Origin: Angiostrongylus vasorum
Lineage: Eukaryota; Nematoda; Chromadorea; Rhabditida; Metastrongylidae
Assembly (NCBI GenBank): GCA_018806985.1
Contig: JADANN010000461.1
Coordinates: forward strand, 682,001 to 746,000
Reading direction: 5' to 3'
Length of the DNA: 64,000 bases
Shown: one piece after another, positions 11,670 through 26,600 of the stretch
How the letters are laid out: each line of letters begins with the position of its first letter
Position numbering within the stretch: the stretch's first letter is position 1
Made by a program: the position numbers and the translations under genes
Notes under the pieces: generated by a model
Told to the model about the DNA's origin: nothing
What the model saw: the letters and a program-made list of their open reading frames with translations, nothing else
Databases searched by the model: none

Positions 11670-14600
11670 ATGAAACCGACAGTGATTCGCCACGACGACA
11701 ACGACGACGATGAGGTTGATGGTCTGACTCGGCTGAGCCCAACAAATGGTGTCTGGCCCATGCGGAGTCGAAAACGTCAGACATTGTGGCGAGAACCGAT
11801 CACGATACCGCTCTGGACGGTGTTTCTACCGACAGGGGTGCTATTTCTAGTCATTGCTCTGATCTCTGGTCTGCATCATATTCGAATCACTAATCTCGAG
11901 CTGAGGATGCGAACCATGGAAGGTCGTCTGAGCCGAGACGAAACGGTGAGTGTTTTTTTGGTCTATGATGAAGTCAATAGTAGAAGCGTAATGTTCGGGC
12001 GTTGATTAATCATTTAAATATGCGTTATACATTGAACTCCATTCGTAGCATCGTAGAGGTGACTGAGTGCATATTATACTTACGTAGTAACTGTTAGGGA
12101 ACCCTAATAATGCATCATGTCAGCGTCTGTATTTTTGCCAAAGAAACATAGCACCAATTTGCCGGTTCCGAAGCGAAGGAGGGCTTGGTTTGCCCAAGGT
12201 GTTGGATACCATTTTAACTACGCATTGTTGCAGGATACCTTTAACCACTGTGTTAAGAGTGTCTATAAAGAAAGCACAACAAAGAATATGAGCGCATCAT
12301 AGTCTTGTGTAAGGGCGTCAGTGGTGGATCTTAATGACCCTCTTGACTTAGCCGATCACCTGCATAAATTTACATATTGCCCACCAACGTTGTTTGTCTA
12401 GAAGCAACCACCTGCTGATTGCCCGTCTAAAAGACACATATTTCTCTTGCGCTCAAGAAATCGAAGCTCAAACAGCCCCCCATATTCTATCGTATTAGGG
12501 GTATATTCTATAAATATACACGTTTGAAGAAATCTACAGCAGCATTTACAATTTGGAAAGGTTGGTACACATTTGAATTCGCTATTTCATCAAGAACCTT
12601 ATTTAGCAAGCTTTTTGTTAAAAATAGCGGGTTCCGCTTCCATAAATATAGGATATATGAGGCGGATGGCACAGTGACAGTGATATCCATCGTCACGAGC
12701 ATGGTGCTAGTTCGATTCCGCTCCGGGTCAACCAAGCCTTTCATCCCTCCGGGGTCAGAAAATTGGTACCGCACTTGCCTGGGAAAAAATCACTCTGCAA
12801 TCCAGTTGGGAACGCTCCAGCCCGGTTACCTCAGGACTCCAGGGGGAATTGCTCGACCAGCATTTTACGACATTCAAGATGAAATAAAAATCCTCAAGCA
12901 GCAAGCGAAGCCATACATAAAAGTTAGAAGACCTTCGTCGACAATGAATGCAAGGAAACGAATCGAATGTGGGAAGTGCTGGGATCCGCACACTAGACGC
13001 GAAGGCTTGTCAAATAAAATCATATAAATGAAAAAAAATACAGGATATTGAGGTCAAGAGTGGTTTATGACAAAAAGCTTGGCATAAAACAAGGAGTCAA
13101 CCAGTTCGACCAATAGTTGGAAACTCACAATTACTGATTAATAAATTACTGTTTAAATACTGTATAAACGTTGCATTAATCCATATTCACCAATTGAACG
13201 AACCTTGTCCACGTAGAATCGTATAGGTCTGAATGTATTTCCATATAACCAGGATGCTTATGGTTTTGCAAGGTTTTTCCGGATTCTGGAAAAGCCCGTA
13301 CCTGGATATCGTCACGCCATCACTATGAGTACTCACTTGCCTTTGTGGCACGGAGGGAGATTTGTCAGCTCACCGATCTAATGGAAATGTTGAACTGCTT
13401 CTCTATTTGTGTGACCGTTTGGGATTGTAAAATGAATCTACCATTGTACAATCCAATCATACACCAATCATACAGTGCCTTCACCAACGACGTTGAGGTA
13501 GTAAACATTTAGGAGTGATATTAAGTGATATTAACAAAAGAAATGAACAACTGGAGACTGAACCAGTTCTAAGTCGTCTCGTCTATCATCAACTAACTTG
13601 AGCTTGACCTTATACGAAAGAGCATGTCGAAGAAAACAACAGCCGGATAAGCATCGGTATAAGTAACTAAATAATAATAATATAGCCCTGAAAGGGGGTT
13701 GCACCTCTGAGATTTAAGTAGTGGTACGTGGTAGGCTCCTAGGAATTATAAAAGATGAAACTAAACATGTGAGGAAGTTGAAAGAAAAGGAAGGAAATCT
13801 TTTTGGGTGATTTTCTGAGGGAGTTCGTAGGGAATTCTTGGTGGAGGAAATCTGCTGCTTAATGAAATAAGTTCAGAGATTACCAAAAAAGTTCCTTAGA
13901 TTATGTATTCTTTACGAATTACTCTACGTCCACATGATTTTAAAAAAGTGTTAGCGACTATTATCAGAAAAAGGTTGGAATCGTTCATCGTCACCTTAAG
14001 TGTACTTTTTGAAAGAATTTAGCGAGACTGGAATCGACAGAAGTCTGACCAATAAAAAAAATGAAACGAATCAGAAGACAAAGATGTCCCAAGGCCAAAT
14101 CATAAAAACCGGCTAGTCTTTCGAGATCCATTCTATGTAGACGTCCACCCAACTAGTACTCCTAGTAAAAATTCCGCATTTCTCATTATTATTGTCCATA
14201 ATGTTGACGATTTTTTCCGGAATGTGATGATCCAGATGGTGTATAGATGTGGGTACGTTTTTTATTCTGGAATGTATCGCATACTTGCAAAGTTGTTTTC
14301 TTTTTTTCATGTCTTTATTAATCGAAACCCTGATGAACGACCTACCGTACCAGTATTTATCCCTTTTTTTTCTTTTTTTTCTCTCACTCCTTACTAGACT
14401 CTCTCAGAATGTTGTTTTAGCTCAAAGTCGTTTTCTGTGACTTCTTTATGGTCATCATGCACTCCATCACTGTATTGTAGGTGTTTAGAAAGAGGTCTGT
14501 TATCTACTACGGCATTTTTAAGCGTGTGTATAGAGAACAAGACTTCCGATGTCGATCAATCACTTGGGGCCACTCTGTGCATTCGACTCTATTCGTGGCA

Positions 14601-17566
14601 TTGTAGGGATGACCCAGTGCACTTTGGGATCTTACAATGACCTGTTATGGTTTTCCAGTGTATCAAATAGGCGTCTTCTATTCTACCGGGCGAGTCTGAT
14701 ACTAATTTACTGACCCGCAGAGATGAGAGTTTAATTACTTCGGGGATCGATCTAATGCCTGATCCACTGTGTATAGAGCAACACCTTTAAACACTGTGGT
14801 CCATCCGTTGTTTTTTACACATAACATTCAAAAAATTCGTGAATATTGGCTAAAGCTGACGTGGGACAAACGTTCGTATGCCGCACAATCTACACAACCG
14901 ATCGGTCCTCGCCTCATTGACTAACTATCATCAGCATCAAGTCTTACACCTTTCATTCACTACACAGGTGTGTTGATGGCGGCTTTTGTGTCGACACGAG
15001 ATGGATTGATGCCTGAACTAGTGATGGCATTCGATGGCCTATTGATGGATTGTAAACGCCAACACTTCGTTGTGTACATCGATTTTCAAGCTCTAAAACG
15101 GTAAAAAAAAATTATTGAATGTCATCGAATATTTTTGCGTGTCGTTTCAGCTACTGCTTGAGGATTTCGCCTCCTTTATGAATGTCGTAGAATGTCGGTC
15201 GAGTAGATTCGCCTCGCAATCTTGGAGATAGGCGAGCTAGAGCGCTTCCTCGTAAGCTGGAGGATAGTGTCGGGTAGGGAGTCGAACAAGCACCATACTT
15301 CCTGGTAGACTGCATCTCTAACCGCTACCTAACCTCCTCCAACCACAAAAAAAACCATTATCAGAAGATCAGTTTCCTCGAAAACGTGTAAGCGTCGGTA
15401 TTTGGAGTCAATAAAGTACGTGGATTACAGTTCATACACCAATGACGTCATCGTGGTTAAATCGACTGCAATATAACCAAAAAGTGCTAAATGCTTTCAA
15501 TGAGACTATGACAAAAGGTGGGACAAAATGAGAAGATCATCCTGTTATAAGTTCGTATACCTGAGTAATCACTGATCAAATGATGAATTCAACGTTTCAA
15601 ACATAATTTCTCAAAGCTTGAATGAAATTGATCGGTTCGTCTTGAGACGACTATCTGCAGTGTTCGTAGTTCATTGTCTTGCGGTATGTGGTAAACGTAT
15701 GGAATTTCGGTTTTCGATATAAGGTTTTAATTACTATCTTTTTAATCCAGCCGATCACACTGAGGGTTTTAAGGGCCATTTACCGACGATTTCGGATCTG
15801 ACACAGCCCATCTGCCCTTGTGGATAGTCGATGTGCTAATAGCGTAATGAAGGACCGAGTGACATAACGAACGAATAGGCTAGTCATTTCGGGTAGTAAT
15901 CTCAGTCACAGCCAATTGTGCTCCGCGTCAAGGACCACATAATCAGTAAATCACGAAAAGTTCGTACAGAGGGATTTTTGCCACCAAAGTTTTCTGAAAG
16001 TTATCCTAAAAGGGTTGTAAAGACCAAATTTTGTGAAGAAAATACCTATTGAGACCTCTGGGGAGATATTTATTTCTTGTGAATTTTTTTTCAACGTTCT
16101 TTCTTTTTGTGAGAAATTCTTCAATAGATCTACATGTACTTCTAAAAGTTGTATTTTTCTCCTAAGTCAGGAAGGCACCGCCTTTGAAATCGACAAACGA
16201 CAAAGCTTCTCTATACAGTTATTCACTATCCCAAATTTCCCACATAGCTGTGAGTAGGAGGTCGTCTATGCAGAAAGACGGCGCCACAGTTGTTCTTCGC
16301 TGTCGTTCATCGGTCACTCAGGGGGCAAATAAGATCGTCTCCGAATGGTTTTCGTCGTAAAAAGCTCGTAGTTGGTAAGGCTGGAGTGGGTTCCGTATGG
16401 AGATCGTGGCCACAATGACACACATCCACCTCGTTGGTGCCATATGGTGGGCATCTCTGTGGCCGAGATGACGACAGGCGATTGTGTTGTCCTAAGGGTA
16501 TTAAACGCTAAGTACACCGTCGTTGAACGGGTCAAGATGGATCGACCTCGGAGAGAACTGCGATGCGCCTGGTGACAGCAGCCGCCACCATCGCCCGCCT
16601 GGATTACATTCACATGACGAAGTGAGTGATGAACGGCAAGGGATTGAAGAATTTAGAATTCCTGGTCCGTTAACTGACTTGCGATTGCTTTGCTACAAAA
16701 TGAAGACAACTCCGAGGATTTGAAACTTAGCCGATGTAATATTTTTTACTAAGAGATTTAGATGGTTCGATATCCATTATTAGTCGTACGTCTTCTTGCC
16801 TATTGAAATTTTTCACTATTTCACTGATTTGATACAGTTTTTTTGAACAGCTGAGGAAGTGCCCTTCGCTCATTAGCAAAGGCGACCGCCGAGTCTTTCA
16901 AATCTAGGGAGCGTTTGTCAAGTTGTAACAATGTGTCTTCTGGGATGTGTGTGATTTCTGGCATTCCTTTGCTCTCGGATGGGCTTCGGAATCCAATCGT
17001 CTCACTTCGCCTCAGCTTCAGTAACCCTGTTAGGTTTTAATTGATCTCTACACATCGGGTCCGGACAATTTTTCATCAATAATTGATGATTGGGTGAAAG
17101 TACCGAAATAGTTTGCTATCTGTACTTCTTACTTAGTTTAGACATAGAAAATATCATCAAACTACTCTGATGGACTCTATCTGTAGTTTTCATTCTTCCT
17201 AATGTTTTGTTTTTTTTCCTTCTTTTTCTTCTTCCTTTCCCATCCTTCTCTTATCTCTTCTATTTATAAGTACTACAATTTTTTGTCATTGGTAACAGTT
17301 TCCACCAGCTCTAGTTCTGGATTTACACTGGCAGTGAATAAGTGGAATTGGTCTTTGTCTCAGTTCTGCATGTTCCGAACAGACGTGAGGTTCGTCGGAC
17401 TGAGTTGGACAGCTCGCCGCTTCTCATAAATCTTTCAACTACACAGAAAACGAAGACTGCCTAAATGCAATGAAGATTTATTGATTTCTAGCCATGTTTT
17501 TCGGGCGATATAGATATTACTGAACAAAAGTATACTGTATATACAAGTCTGCATCTACATCTGAAT

Positions 17567-17609
<43 letters not shown>

Positions 17610-20600
17610 GGAGTAAATGGGATTTATACTAATATAGTCACTCTAAGGGCGCGTGTGGCACAGTGCTCAGAGATGCCCTGCAATTCACTATTTCGGCGTC
17701 CCTGGCCTATCAAGCCTTCCATCCCTCCGGGATCGACAAATTGGTACCAGACTTCTCTAGGAGAATAGCATCACTGACTCAATACATCGGTGGCCACCTC
17801 GAGTCACTGTAAGGGCCAGATATGTATTCAATCGCTTCCAAACGATTCTTAGTGAAGTCGAATGCATGACGCATAAGCGATCGATCAATGCCAAGAGCTT
17901 CATCCTTTTAGCTTTTTTTATAGTCACACCAGAACTTAATTCGCTCAATGCGGTGGTGCGTCTTATTTTTTTCAATTGCTGCTTCTTAATCTAACTATAA
18001 TCTAAAGCAGATCTGCTTCGATGAGTTTTTTAGCGTTAGGTTTGTCCGATTACGGATCAGTGTGGTGTGAAAAAAAGATTCGCAGTCGGTTGGTAAATCG
18101 TTCAATTGACAAATGTGTGTTCATGTGTGTGATATCTGACAAATTGATACCATCGTCAAAATGTTGTATAAAAACTGGCCCCAAATCGTTCCATCGTCGT
18201 CGACATCGTCGTCATGATCTCCATCGTCGTCATCGTCTTCGTCGTCGTTGCCACTGTCGTCGTCATCATGTCGTCGTCACCACTGTCGTCGTCATCATGT
18301 CGTCGTCACCGTCGTCGGTATAGTGATAATGAATCGTCTATGACACACTGGGCACACCTGTCTCCATCGACTGCCTTGAACAGTGTTTTGTATTGGGGTT
18401 GATGTGTCAATATTCGAATAGTTCTATAAATCCAGAAAATGTTCGTGGAGTCGAATATAGCAAAAGTGGAATTCTATTCGTTGAATGAGTGTGGTATCCG
18501 GCGAAAGGCAAAGAAGCTCTTTCTGTTGAATTAATTGACATGAGACATTCCCAAGGACCGACAATTATACAGTCACGTGTTTAAATAAGTAAATAGGTGT
18601 TTAGTAAGAAAAGACAGCTTCTCACATGATTCCATCATTTTTCAGCCGTTATCGAACTAAGAACCATTACGCTTGAATATTTCGACCCAAAAAATATTCT
18701 GAACGCTCATCTACTCGAGAGACATTTCCGCCAGAAATACGGGTTTATTAGATAAAAGGAATAAAAGATAAAGCTCTCGGCGTTGATCAGTCCCCTGAAG
18801 GATGCGCCATGCATTCAACTTCATTAAGCATCGTTTGGAGGTGATTGGATGCATATCTGGCCTTTACAATAAGTCGCGGTGGCCTTCTGATGTATCGAGC
18901 CAGTGCTGCTATCCTCCCAGACAAGTCTGGAACCGATTTGGCTGCCCCCGAAGGGATGGAAAGCTTGGTGGGCCATGGGCGTGGGGATCGATTCCACGTG
19001 TGTGTCGCAGTGGCGCCTCCAGCCACTGCGCCACACGCGCCCTCTTCATTACTTCAATATTGGAAATTAATAAGAAAAAACATTATGATCTGGAAGGGCG
19101 ATTGTTTGAAATATGCAACAATCTACATAAACAGTTATATTGGAATGTTCTATTTTTTATTTACTGCCTACCACTATTTTCACGGCGTTGTGATTTCAAC
19201 TGCAGCCTCGGTTTAGCTGGGTTCAATGCCGATGTGAGCTCGCCGGATCAATTCCGTTGACATGTGATTGATGATGGCATTGGTAGATGGAAAACTAGCT
19301 GAGAGAAACGCAGAGCAAGGGCCTTCGTGGCGGAGTGTGTAATGCGCGAGCCCCCTAAAAAGGAAATCTTGGTTCGATGTGGCCCGGGGTCCAAGTTTCG
19401 CGAATATCTCTGCATCGTTGTAGTTATATTGGAATCATAATACTAAATCATTCAATCTTTGCGTGTTGCCAGTCAGAATTTTAACTAGAAATATCAGTCA
19501 AGGATCGCCTGAGCGACTTTTGCACGATTTTTGGGTTTAAATCGACTTCATAGCTAAAAAATATGAGAGAAATTCCGAGGGAGTAACAATATTGAGCTGA
19601 TTCCATTGCTCCAAGGAAAACTAACAAGATTCTGATAACGTTTTTGTCCCTCATTAATTCTTTCTACTCTTGCTGTGGTTTTTTAATAGTGGCCATTACT
19701 TTATTATACTTCTCTTAAGCTAGCAATATTTGTCTAAGTCAGGGTTATCTGTTTAAATAAAACGTTCACAACCGGTAACGGAGCGATCAGTTGTACTGCT
19801 GAAACTCTCGTGAGCACCTACTCGTCAGCAGCACACGATTCAGTGCGATTGGTGATCATCATCAGACAAGGCTATCGCTTTCTTATACAATAACGATATC
19901 GTCATCAAAAAAATGTCTCAACTAATTAAAGAAACGAGTTTGGTATGAGCTATACAGTAGAAATTGGGAGATTGCTGTACAACTGAGAGTACATAAACGA
20001 GGCATACGGTATAAATTAGGTAGTAGATGTACAACTTTAGTGATGCAAATGAGATATACGGCAGAAATTGGGCTATAGATGTACGGCTGAAAGAGTGTAG
20101 TGACGAAGTTTTGTTCCAGTCTTGAGGTTCCTATGTGTGCCTAGTGGGAGCTTACGAAAAACTAACTCTCGCTTGAGTTTATATTTATTCTTACGATGCT
20201 TCTATTTCCAAGCAGTCAATAGGAATCAGTCGGCATTTCTTCTTAAGAAGCTGCCCTTCCTTTCAATGACAATATGACAATGATTTCTATGGAAAAAATA
20301 TGAATCGGTACAAAAACTCTGATGACGTAGTGATTGACGTCTCTATTTTGTATCCTGGACGCCGCCGACACATGTGGTCAGAACGATCCGAGTCTTTTAG
20401 AGGATTTACGATGCGCCTATCAGATAACCACATCGAAATTGGCTCACATTTATTCATAAATCAATCTGAGGACCTTACAATGTGTCCAAATGGTCCATTG
20501 TAAAATTCCGACTGTGACTGATTCATTCAAAATGTTTTTTTGCTAGTATCGGAGTGATAATTTGAAGATTAAAATAACTTTAAGAAATTGCTGAGCAGAG

Positions 20601-23600
20601 GTGCGACATGAGATGAACTGTGCTTGATTCTTCCACGACCACAGTACCCCTGGGCGCTTAATGTGGTAGAGGGTTGTTCTTAACTAGAGCTCCCGACAAA
20701 AAGGTCAAACCCTTGCTTAGCTGTCCCTTTGATCCTTGGAAAGGGTAGATTTTGTTTTGTTCACCCTGGGTTATCAGCGAAGAACATCTCCAGCTGCTAC
20801 AAGGCCATAAAAAATTGGCATTGGTAGAAAACATTTGGTTATTAGTCATGGGATCCAAATAGATCATAGACGATGCTGTTTAAGATTATGACATATACTA
20901 CTGGTTACTAAATTGCTTGAGAGGGCTACGCGCAGCACAGTTGTTAGAATTGCCCTGTAACACGCGCAAGTAGTTGCCTCGATCTCACACCATGTGCTAA
21001 CTACATTCTCCATATAGATGGATTCAGAAAAATAGTACCACACTTGTCTATGACAAAGAAGTACTGATTTGATACATTGGAAGGCAACTTAAAACCATTG
21101 AACAGGCTAAATATGCGTCCAATCACATTCACTAAATTACGAATGGAGTCGAATGAATGCTGGGTCGATGATTGCTGAATCTGTTACCCTTTACGATATG
21201 ACCACAGTAATGATCGCCTGAATACAAATATAATAAAAAGATTGCTCGATTATTACACTTCATAGTATAAAGGAATGTACAATGGCATTTAGCTAAGTCC
21301 TCCCACTGTTAACTACTAAGCTCCTTACTATTTAACGTTGACCACTTAACAGTCATTTAGCTGCTGTAAAGTCGTTTCTTTCGTGTATTTAATGTCTCGC
21401 TCAATTATCAAGCTTAAGTAAAACGTTGTCCAACAGCAAGCGATTTTATTGTTAGTGGCAGCGTCAGCTGTCCACTCACTTTTCTTGTTTGCATAAATCA
21501 CAACAAATCGTCGTCAATGTATGATTGGCAGTTTATCCACAAACAACATCATTGACGGGTTTAGAGCTGATTATACGAAAGTTCTCCAGTTATTTTAAGT
21601 TATACTGAGCATCTTTTTTTAAAAATGATTTACAGCGTCGTGATAGTTAAGCGAAGCTCTTTTATGCCGAGTTGATCCGCACGACAGTGTTTCACGAAAG
21701 TTCGAAAAGAGCTCGATTTTTTCACCCGGAAAATTTTAATAGCAAGTCTATGCTAAGACGAGACACTAATAAGTATCCAAGGGCTACATGCTTAAGAAGG
21801 GCCGGTTTAGAGAATTCGGTAACCGTAATTAAAATGTCACCGAATACTCTAAGACACCAGCTAGTTCGTAACCGCTTGTATGACCGTGCAACGCAAAATT
21901 GCTTAATTTGCCCCAGCGCTGAGAAGGTGATTTCACGAGTTGGGGGTACAGTCTACTCTTGTAAAGCGTGCGGGGATGAATACATTGGCGAAACGGGTAG
22001 ACCACTATGTGTTAAAAGAACACCTAGTCGGTAAATTTAAACCAAATGCTCCATTAGGCATAGGACGCAGTGACATAACGGAGAGGACTTTGAAGTAGTG
22101 GTTACGATCCTCGCGCACGAATCGAAAACACAAGCGCGCTAAAACTCTCGAGGCATTCCCGATTGATTCCAAACGTCAAAAAAATGAACCGCAGGGAGAA
22201 ATATGCATAATATTGGGCAGTATTTAAACCTGTCATTCTTGCGGGAGGAGCACATTACTGCCAGGAGCTTCCATGTGAACTCTGTGCGGTTGATCTCCAC
22301 TTGACATATTCATTGGAAGACTCAGGAAGCAGTGAGTGTGCAAAGAAGCTATTCTGTGTTCAGTGTGATTGGAATCTTAGTTTAACATTCTCTCTATTTG
22401 GTTTTGGCTGGGTAGATTGCGGTCAACTTGACGCTTCCAGGCTCTGAGGAAGGCGAAATCCGCCGAAACGTCAGCCTGTGCTTAAATAAAGAAATAAAAA
22501 TAATGCCTCGCGTTTGGAACTTACTAAGAACTATCTTTCTATAAAAAACCGTGAAAAAAGCCTCATACTGAAAGTATGATGTTTTTCGTGCCTACGTTTA
22601 ATGAGAAGAAATCATTGGGCACTTGTGGTGCACGATAAGAACGAGCAAAGGCTTTACTGTTGTTGGTGGTAGTAAATAGATAACCTATTGCATTGCACCT
22701 AAAACAGTAAGAGGTCTATATTCTGCGTAATTTTGAATAATGGAAGCTTTCTGCAAAAGAAAAAACACAAGAATGAAAGAGTAATGTGGTGACTTTCCAT
22801 TTTTTTCAAGAATTAGTTCTTAAGACATCATCAAACGTTACCGTAATCATTTTTTAGAAAGCGTTCGCGATGCTGAACAAAACCACATTGTCCCGATTAA
22901 GTCGAACAATTCGAAACACTCATGACTGTCATTGTCCTCCAGGCGGGTTTTCTTTTTGTTTGATTATTTTTTACCAGCTTTCTTGACAACTCACAATAAC
23001 TAAACTTTTTATGGTTCTGCGTGTTTTTTAGTTGAGTTTTATTAGTGCTAAATCGTCTGCAGAGTTTCCTATACTTGGAAGGCAAAAAAACAGATAAGGA
23101 GGCGGGCGGAGGTAGGTGAGAGGGAGGGTGAGGGAAATGGGGGGAATGAATAAAATAAAATAACAGAGATGATGCGTCATCATTCATTTATTTATTCATT
23201 GTCAATCGTCTTTTCAATTAATGTCTTTTTGTCAGTGATGATCTTTCTTACGTAAAACTTACTTACATATAAAAATATCTGTGCTCGACAACATAGTTAA
23301 AGGTGGGAGAAGTCATAGGCGTTTTTATTAACGGACGAGCACTACAGTAAGTAAGTTGCAACACAAATCCTTTGTTGCAAAAGAATTTGTGGTCGTTAAC
23401 CCTTCTGGATCTGAACTCGTACGAATTGGCAGTGAAATATTTCTATTTATCGAATCATATCCTTATTTGTGTATTGGTTAACAGCTTATCGATTTTTTCT
23501 GATTCCACTAAATATTTTAAACTTATGGACGAACAATCAATTTTAAAAAACCAGTAACACAAGACCGCTAGAAGGTCATGGGAGAAAGGTTACTGTTTAT

Positions 23601-26600
23601 GAATTGTTATTCATAAGCAAGAAGATGTGAGAAAATGTTTATTTTTCTTAAGATTTGGAATCGTTAAGTCCATATTTCCACCGATAATGATAAAATCATT
23701 GGATTTTTATCTTCTTTACCGTATCACGGTGGCTCACCATTATCGTTTAGTTTATCATTGCTCTTTCAAGCTGACTTTCCAACTCGATAACTTGGTATTT
23801 CGTTGGAAACTCAACCACAATGACGTTAACAAGATCATGTCAACGAAATCTGGACGAGTTGTAACGTCGCATATCTTTCGAACATGTCATATCAGTCATA
23901 TTACATCTATCGATGACAAGAGACAGATTAATGAGACGCTTTGATGCTTACTTCATTCAAAGCCTCATCTCATCCGTCCAACGATTTACTTCTTCCCAAC
24001 GGGATTTCACTATTGAGAAAAGAAAACAACACCAATCAAATGGTTGATATCTTCTTGAAAAACTCCAACAGAGTTATAATCCCATAGTTTCCTCTTGTTT
24101 TTCGCTGGATCTCTATAAAAAGATCACGCCTTGTTTATAAAATAATCAACAAGTATGCAACGGTGGTTTTCTCCGCTATTTTCTAATTTCTTATAAACGA
24201 TCATCTTACATACTTGGTACTTGAACGGCCCGTCCTCACTGGTTGTGCGGGCCCCAGCATAACCACCATTTTTCGGGAGATATGCTGGTTAAGCCATTGT
24301 GGCTTCCTGGAGTCCCGAGGCCAGCCTAGCTAAAGTTTGGCCCACGTCGTCACCACCACAAGCAGTCTCCGTCCTTGTAGATCAGAGGGAGATTTGCCAC
24401 CATGATTGGTTTACTCTTAGCTAGGCTTCCTGATGGAAATGCCGGACTCCTTCTCAACTTGGGAAACTCTGCCAGGAATGAATCCCCCCGCTGTACATCG
24501 CAGTCTGACACCCCGGAACACCTCCCAGCCACGATGAAGCGGTAAACCGTTGGGAGTATCATCTTAGAAATCAATATTCCTAGCATCTTTTTGTTACAAA
24601 AAAATTTCCATGCGAAATCTTCTAGTTGCATTCGAATTGAAGAATTCGGATTTTTTAAAATGAACATTAGGAAGAAGAAAGCGGAAAGCTGGGAAGCGAA
24701 CCAATCAATAACTATAAAACGCACGACGGTAGAATTCTAAAATTAGAACTGGAAATCAATTTGAAAACTTGGGATTCGACATCGTTAAAGTAAACTTGAG
24801 AAATAGCGCTAAATCCGTTTAACTTAACGGAAATGATAGCACATAACTAGTCTTAATAATTGTTGTTACTGATTATAAATTATTTTAGGACCAAGAGGAC
24901 CTCAGGCCCACCGGTGAGTGCAACTTTTCAGCAGCAGAGGTTTATAATAGTGTTTAAACCTTTTTTTAGACTACGTTAACACTTTTCGTTATTCTATTTT
25001 CTCCCCTTTATCTCAATGAAGTGCTTTTCTCATTAGTCCCAATCTACCTCTTCTTTTTCATTCCAGCATGGAAGAATGAATGAGTTAAAGTGTTTCTTTT
25101 TGTTTTTTTTCTAGAAAGACAGATGCCTAACCCATTCATTCACAATACATTATGTTGCTTTTATGTCTACGTGCTTGTGATCCAATCCTATTCATAATCT
25201 TTAGGGTTTACCGGCTCCATATTATCGTCGCAAGATCTCATCATCGCCTTCGCCTACTGTACGCATTTATGGTGTTGCCGTAATCGTAGTGTAGTCGGAT
25301 TCGTTAGTGGTAATTGTGAAATATTGTGTGATTCTAGCCGCTTAACGCTCGGCTTCAACGCAAACTTCGTGCATACGGTATGCTGTACACCCCTGATGGA
25401 CAAGGAATTCAACTTCGTGGAACGCCTGGACCACCCGGGCCGCCGGTATGCAGGCGTCATCAGTCCGAATTCCGTAATGACAGTGATGTGTTGGCTGTAT
25501 CCTCAGGCTGTAGTTATTTAAGTAGCATGGGTACTTTCCAAGGATTGTTCATGGCATTGAAATCGTTATTTGCTACTGATTTAATTAGTTGTCCGCTAAG
25601 GCGGATTAATATTGCTGTTGTTGTTGAACACCATGCGACCAATAGTGTGCACGTTCAATGATTCTAATCAGTTTTCAGACGGTTTTTTTCAGATACCCGA
25701 AATGGCTAGTATTTATTTGCTGAAAAACTATCTCTAGAAATTTAAGACCTTAAACTTTTGCCTTTCTTCTATTTTTTTGTCTCAGTTCCTTCAAATTTCC
25801 CCACTTTTCTCCATTTCTCTTTCCTTTTTTACCTCGCTCGCTTAAATTTCATATTCCACATTTTAGGGTTCCAAAGGTGCTCGTGGATATCCTGGTTTTC
25901 CGGTGTGTTTTTTCTTTGTCTTCTCCATCCTTTTTGCAGCAGTTTTTTGCAACAGTCTAATCGGTTGTTTAAAAAATCCATAATTATCCAGAAAAAGAAA
26001 CCAGACTAATTGACGATTTCAGGGTCCTATAGGTTTGGATGGCCCACGGGGGCTTAACGGTATGTTGAATGAAGTATGCTGGTTTTCTCCTATACATGGA
26101 AACGAACGCATGAAGTGTTAAGAAACTTGTTCGATTACGAAATTAATCGTTTCCATTTACCGTATTAAAAATCTAAAATTTAAGGTGAAATTCTTAGAGA
26201 AATAGGATGGATACGGTAAATATTTAGCCGCTCTTCCACTTGTAACCTCTCAAGGTTTTTTTCGCCAGTGATTAGCACAGAAAAAATTCATGTCATTTTT
26301 CACAAGCCAGTTGCTTTTTCGTTTCTTTTTCTTCTCAAATTTTTTCGCAGGAGACGCAGAATTCCACACGCTTAAATACGTTTATTACAAGTTATTTTAA
26401 GCGCTGCTTATGATTTTTTCTAAACATTTTTATCTCACAGCCTCTTATTTTCAACACCTCATCGATATCGCTGTCATTTCCCTTTCTAAAACTTCTTCCG
26501 AATTTTACTCTTATCTTTTTCTTGCACATTAAGGCCTGTATCACCTGTAGTCCCGTTGATAGTCGAGTGACTCGAGCGGGCGCCAGTAAATCCTCCATTT

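Noticed and set aside
12524..13027. 167-codon open frame
   Set aside because: Most of it is a family C SINE. The frame matches no protein and crosses repeat boundaries.
18021..18323. 100-codon His/Arg-rich frame
   Set aside because: Produced by the CGT trinucleotide repeat.
18802..19260. 152- and 123-codon overlapping open frames
   Set aside because: They fall in a family A SINE and the adjoining family B repeat; the same peptide pieces recur at other SINE copies.
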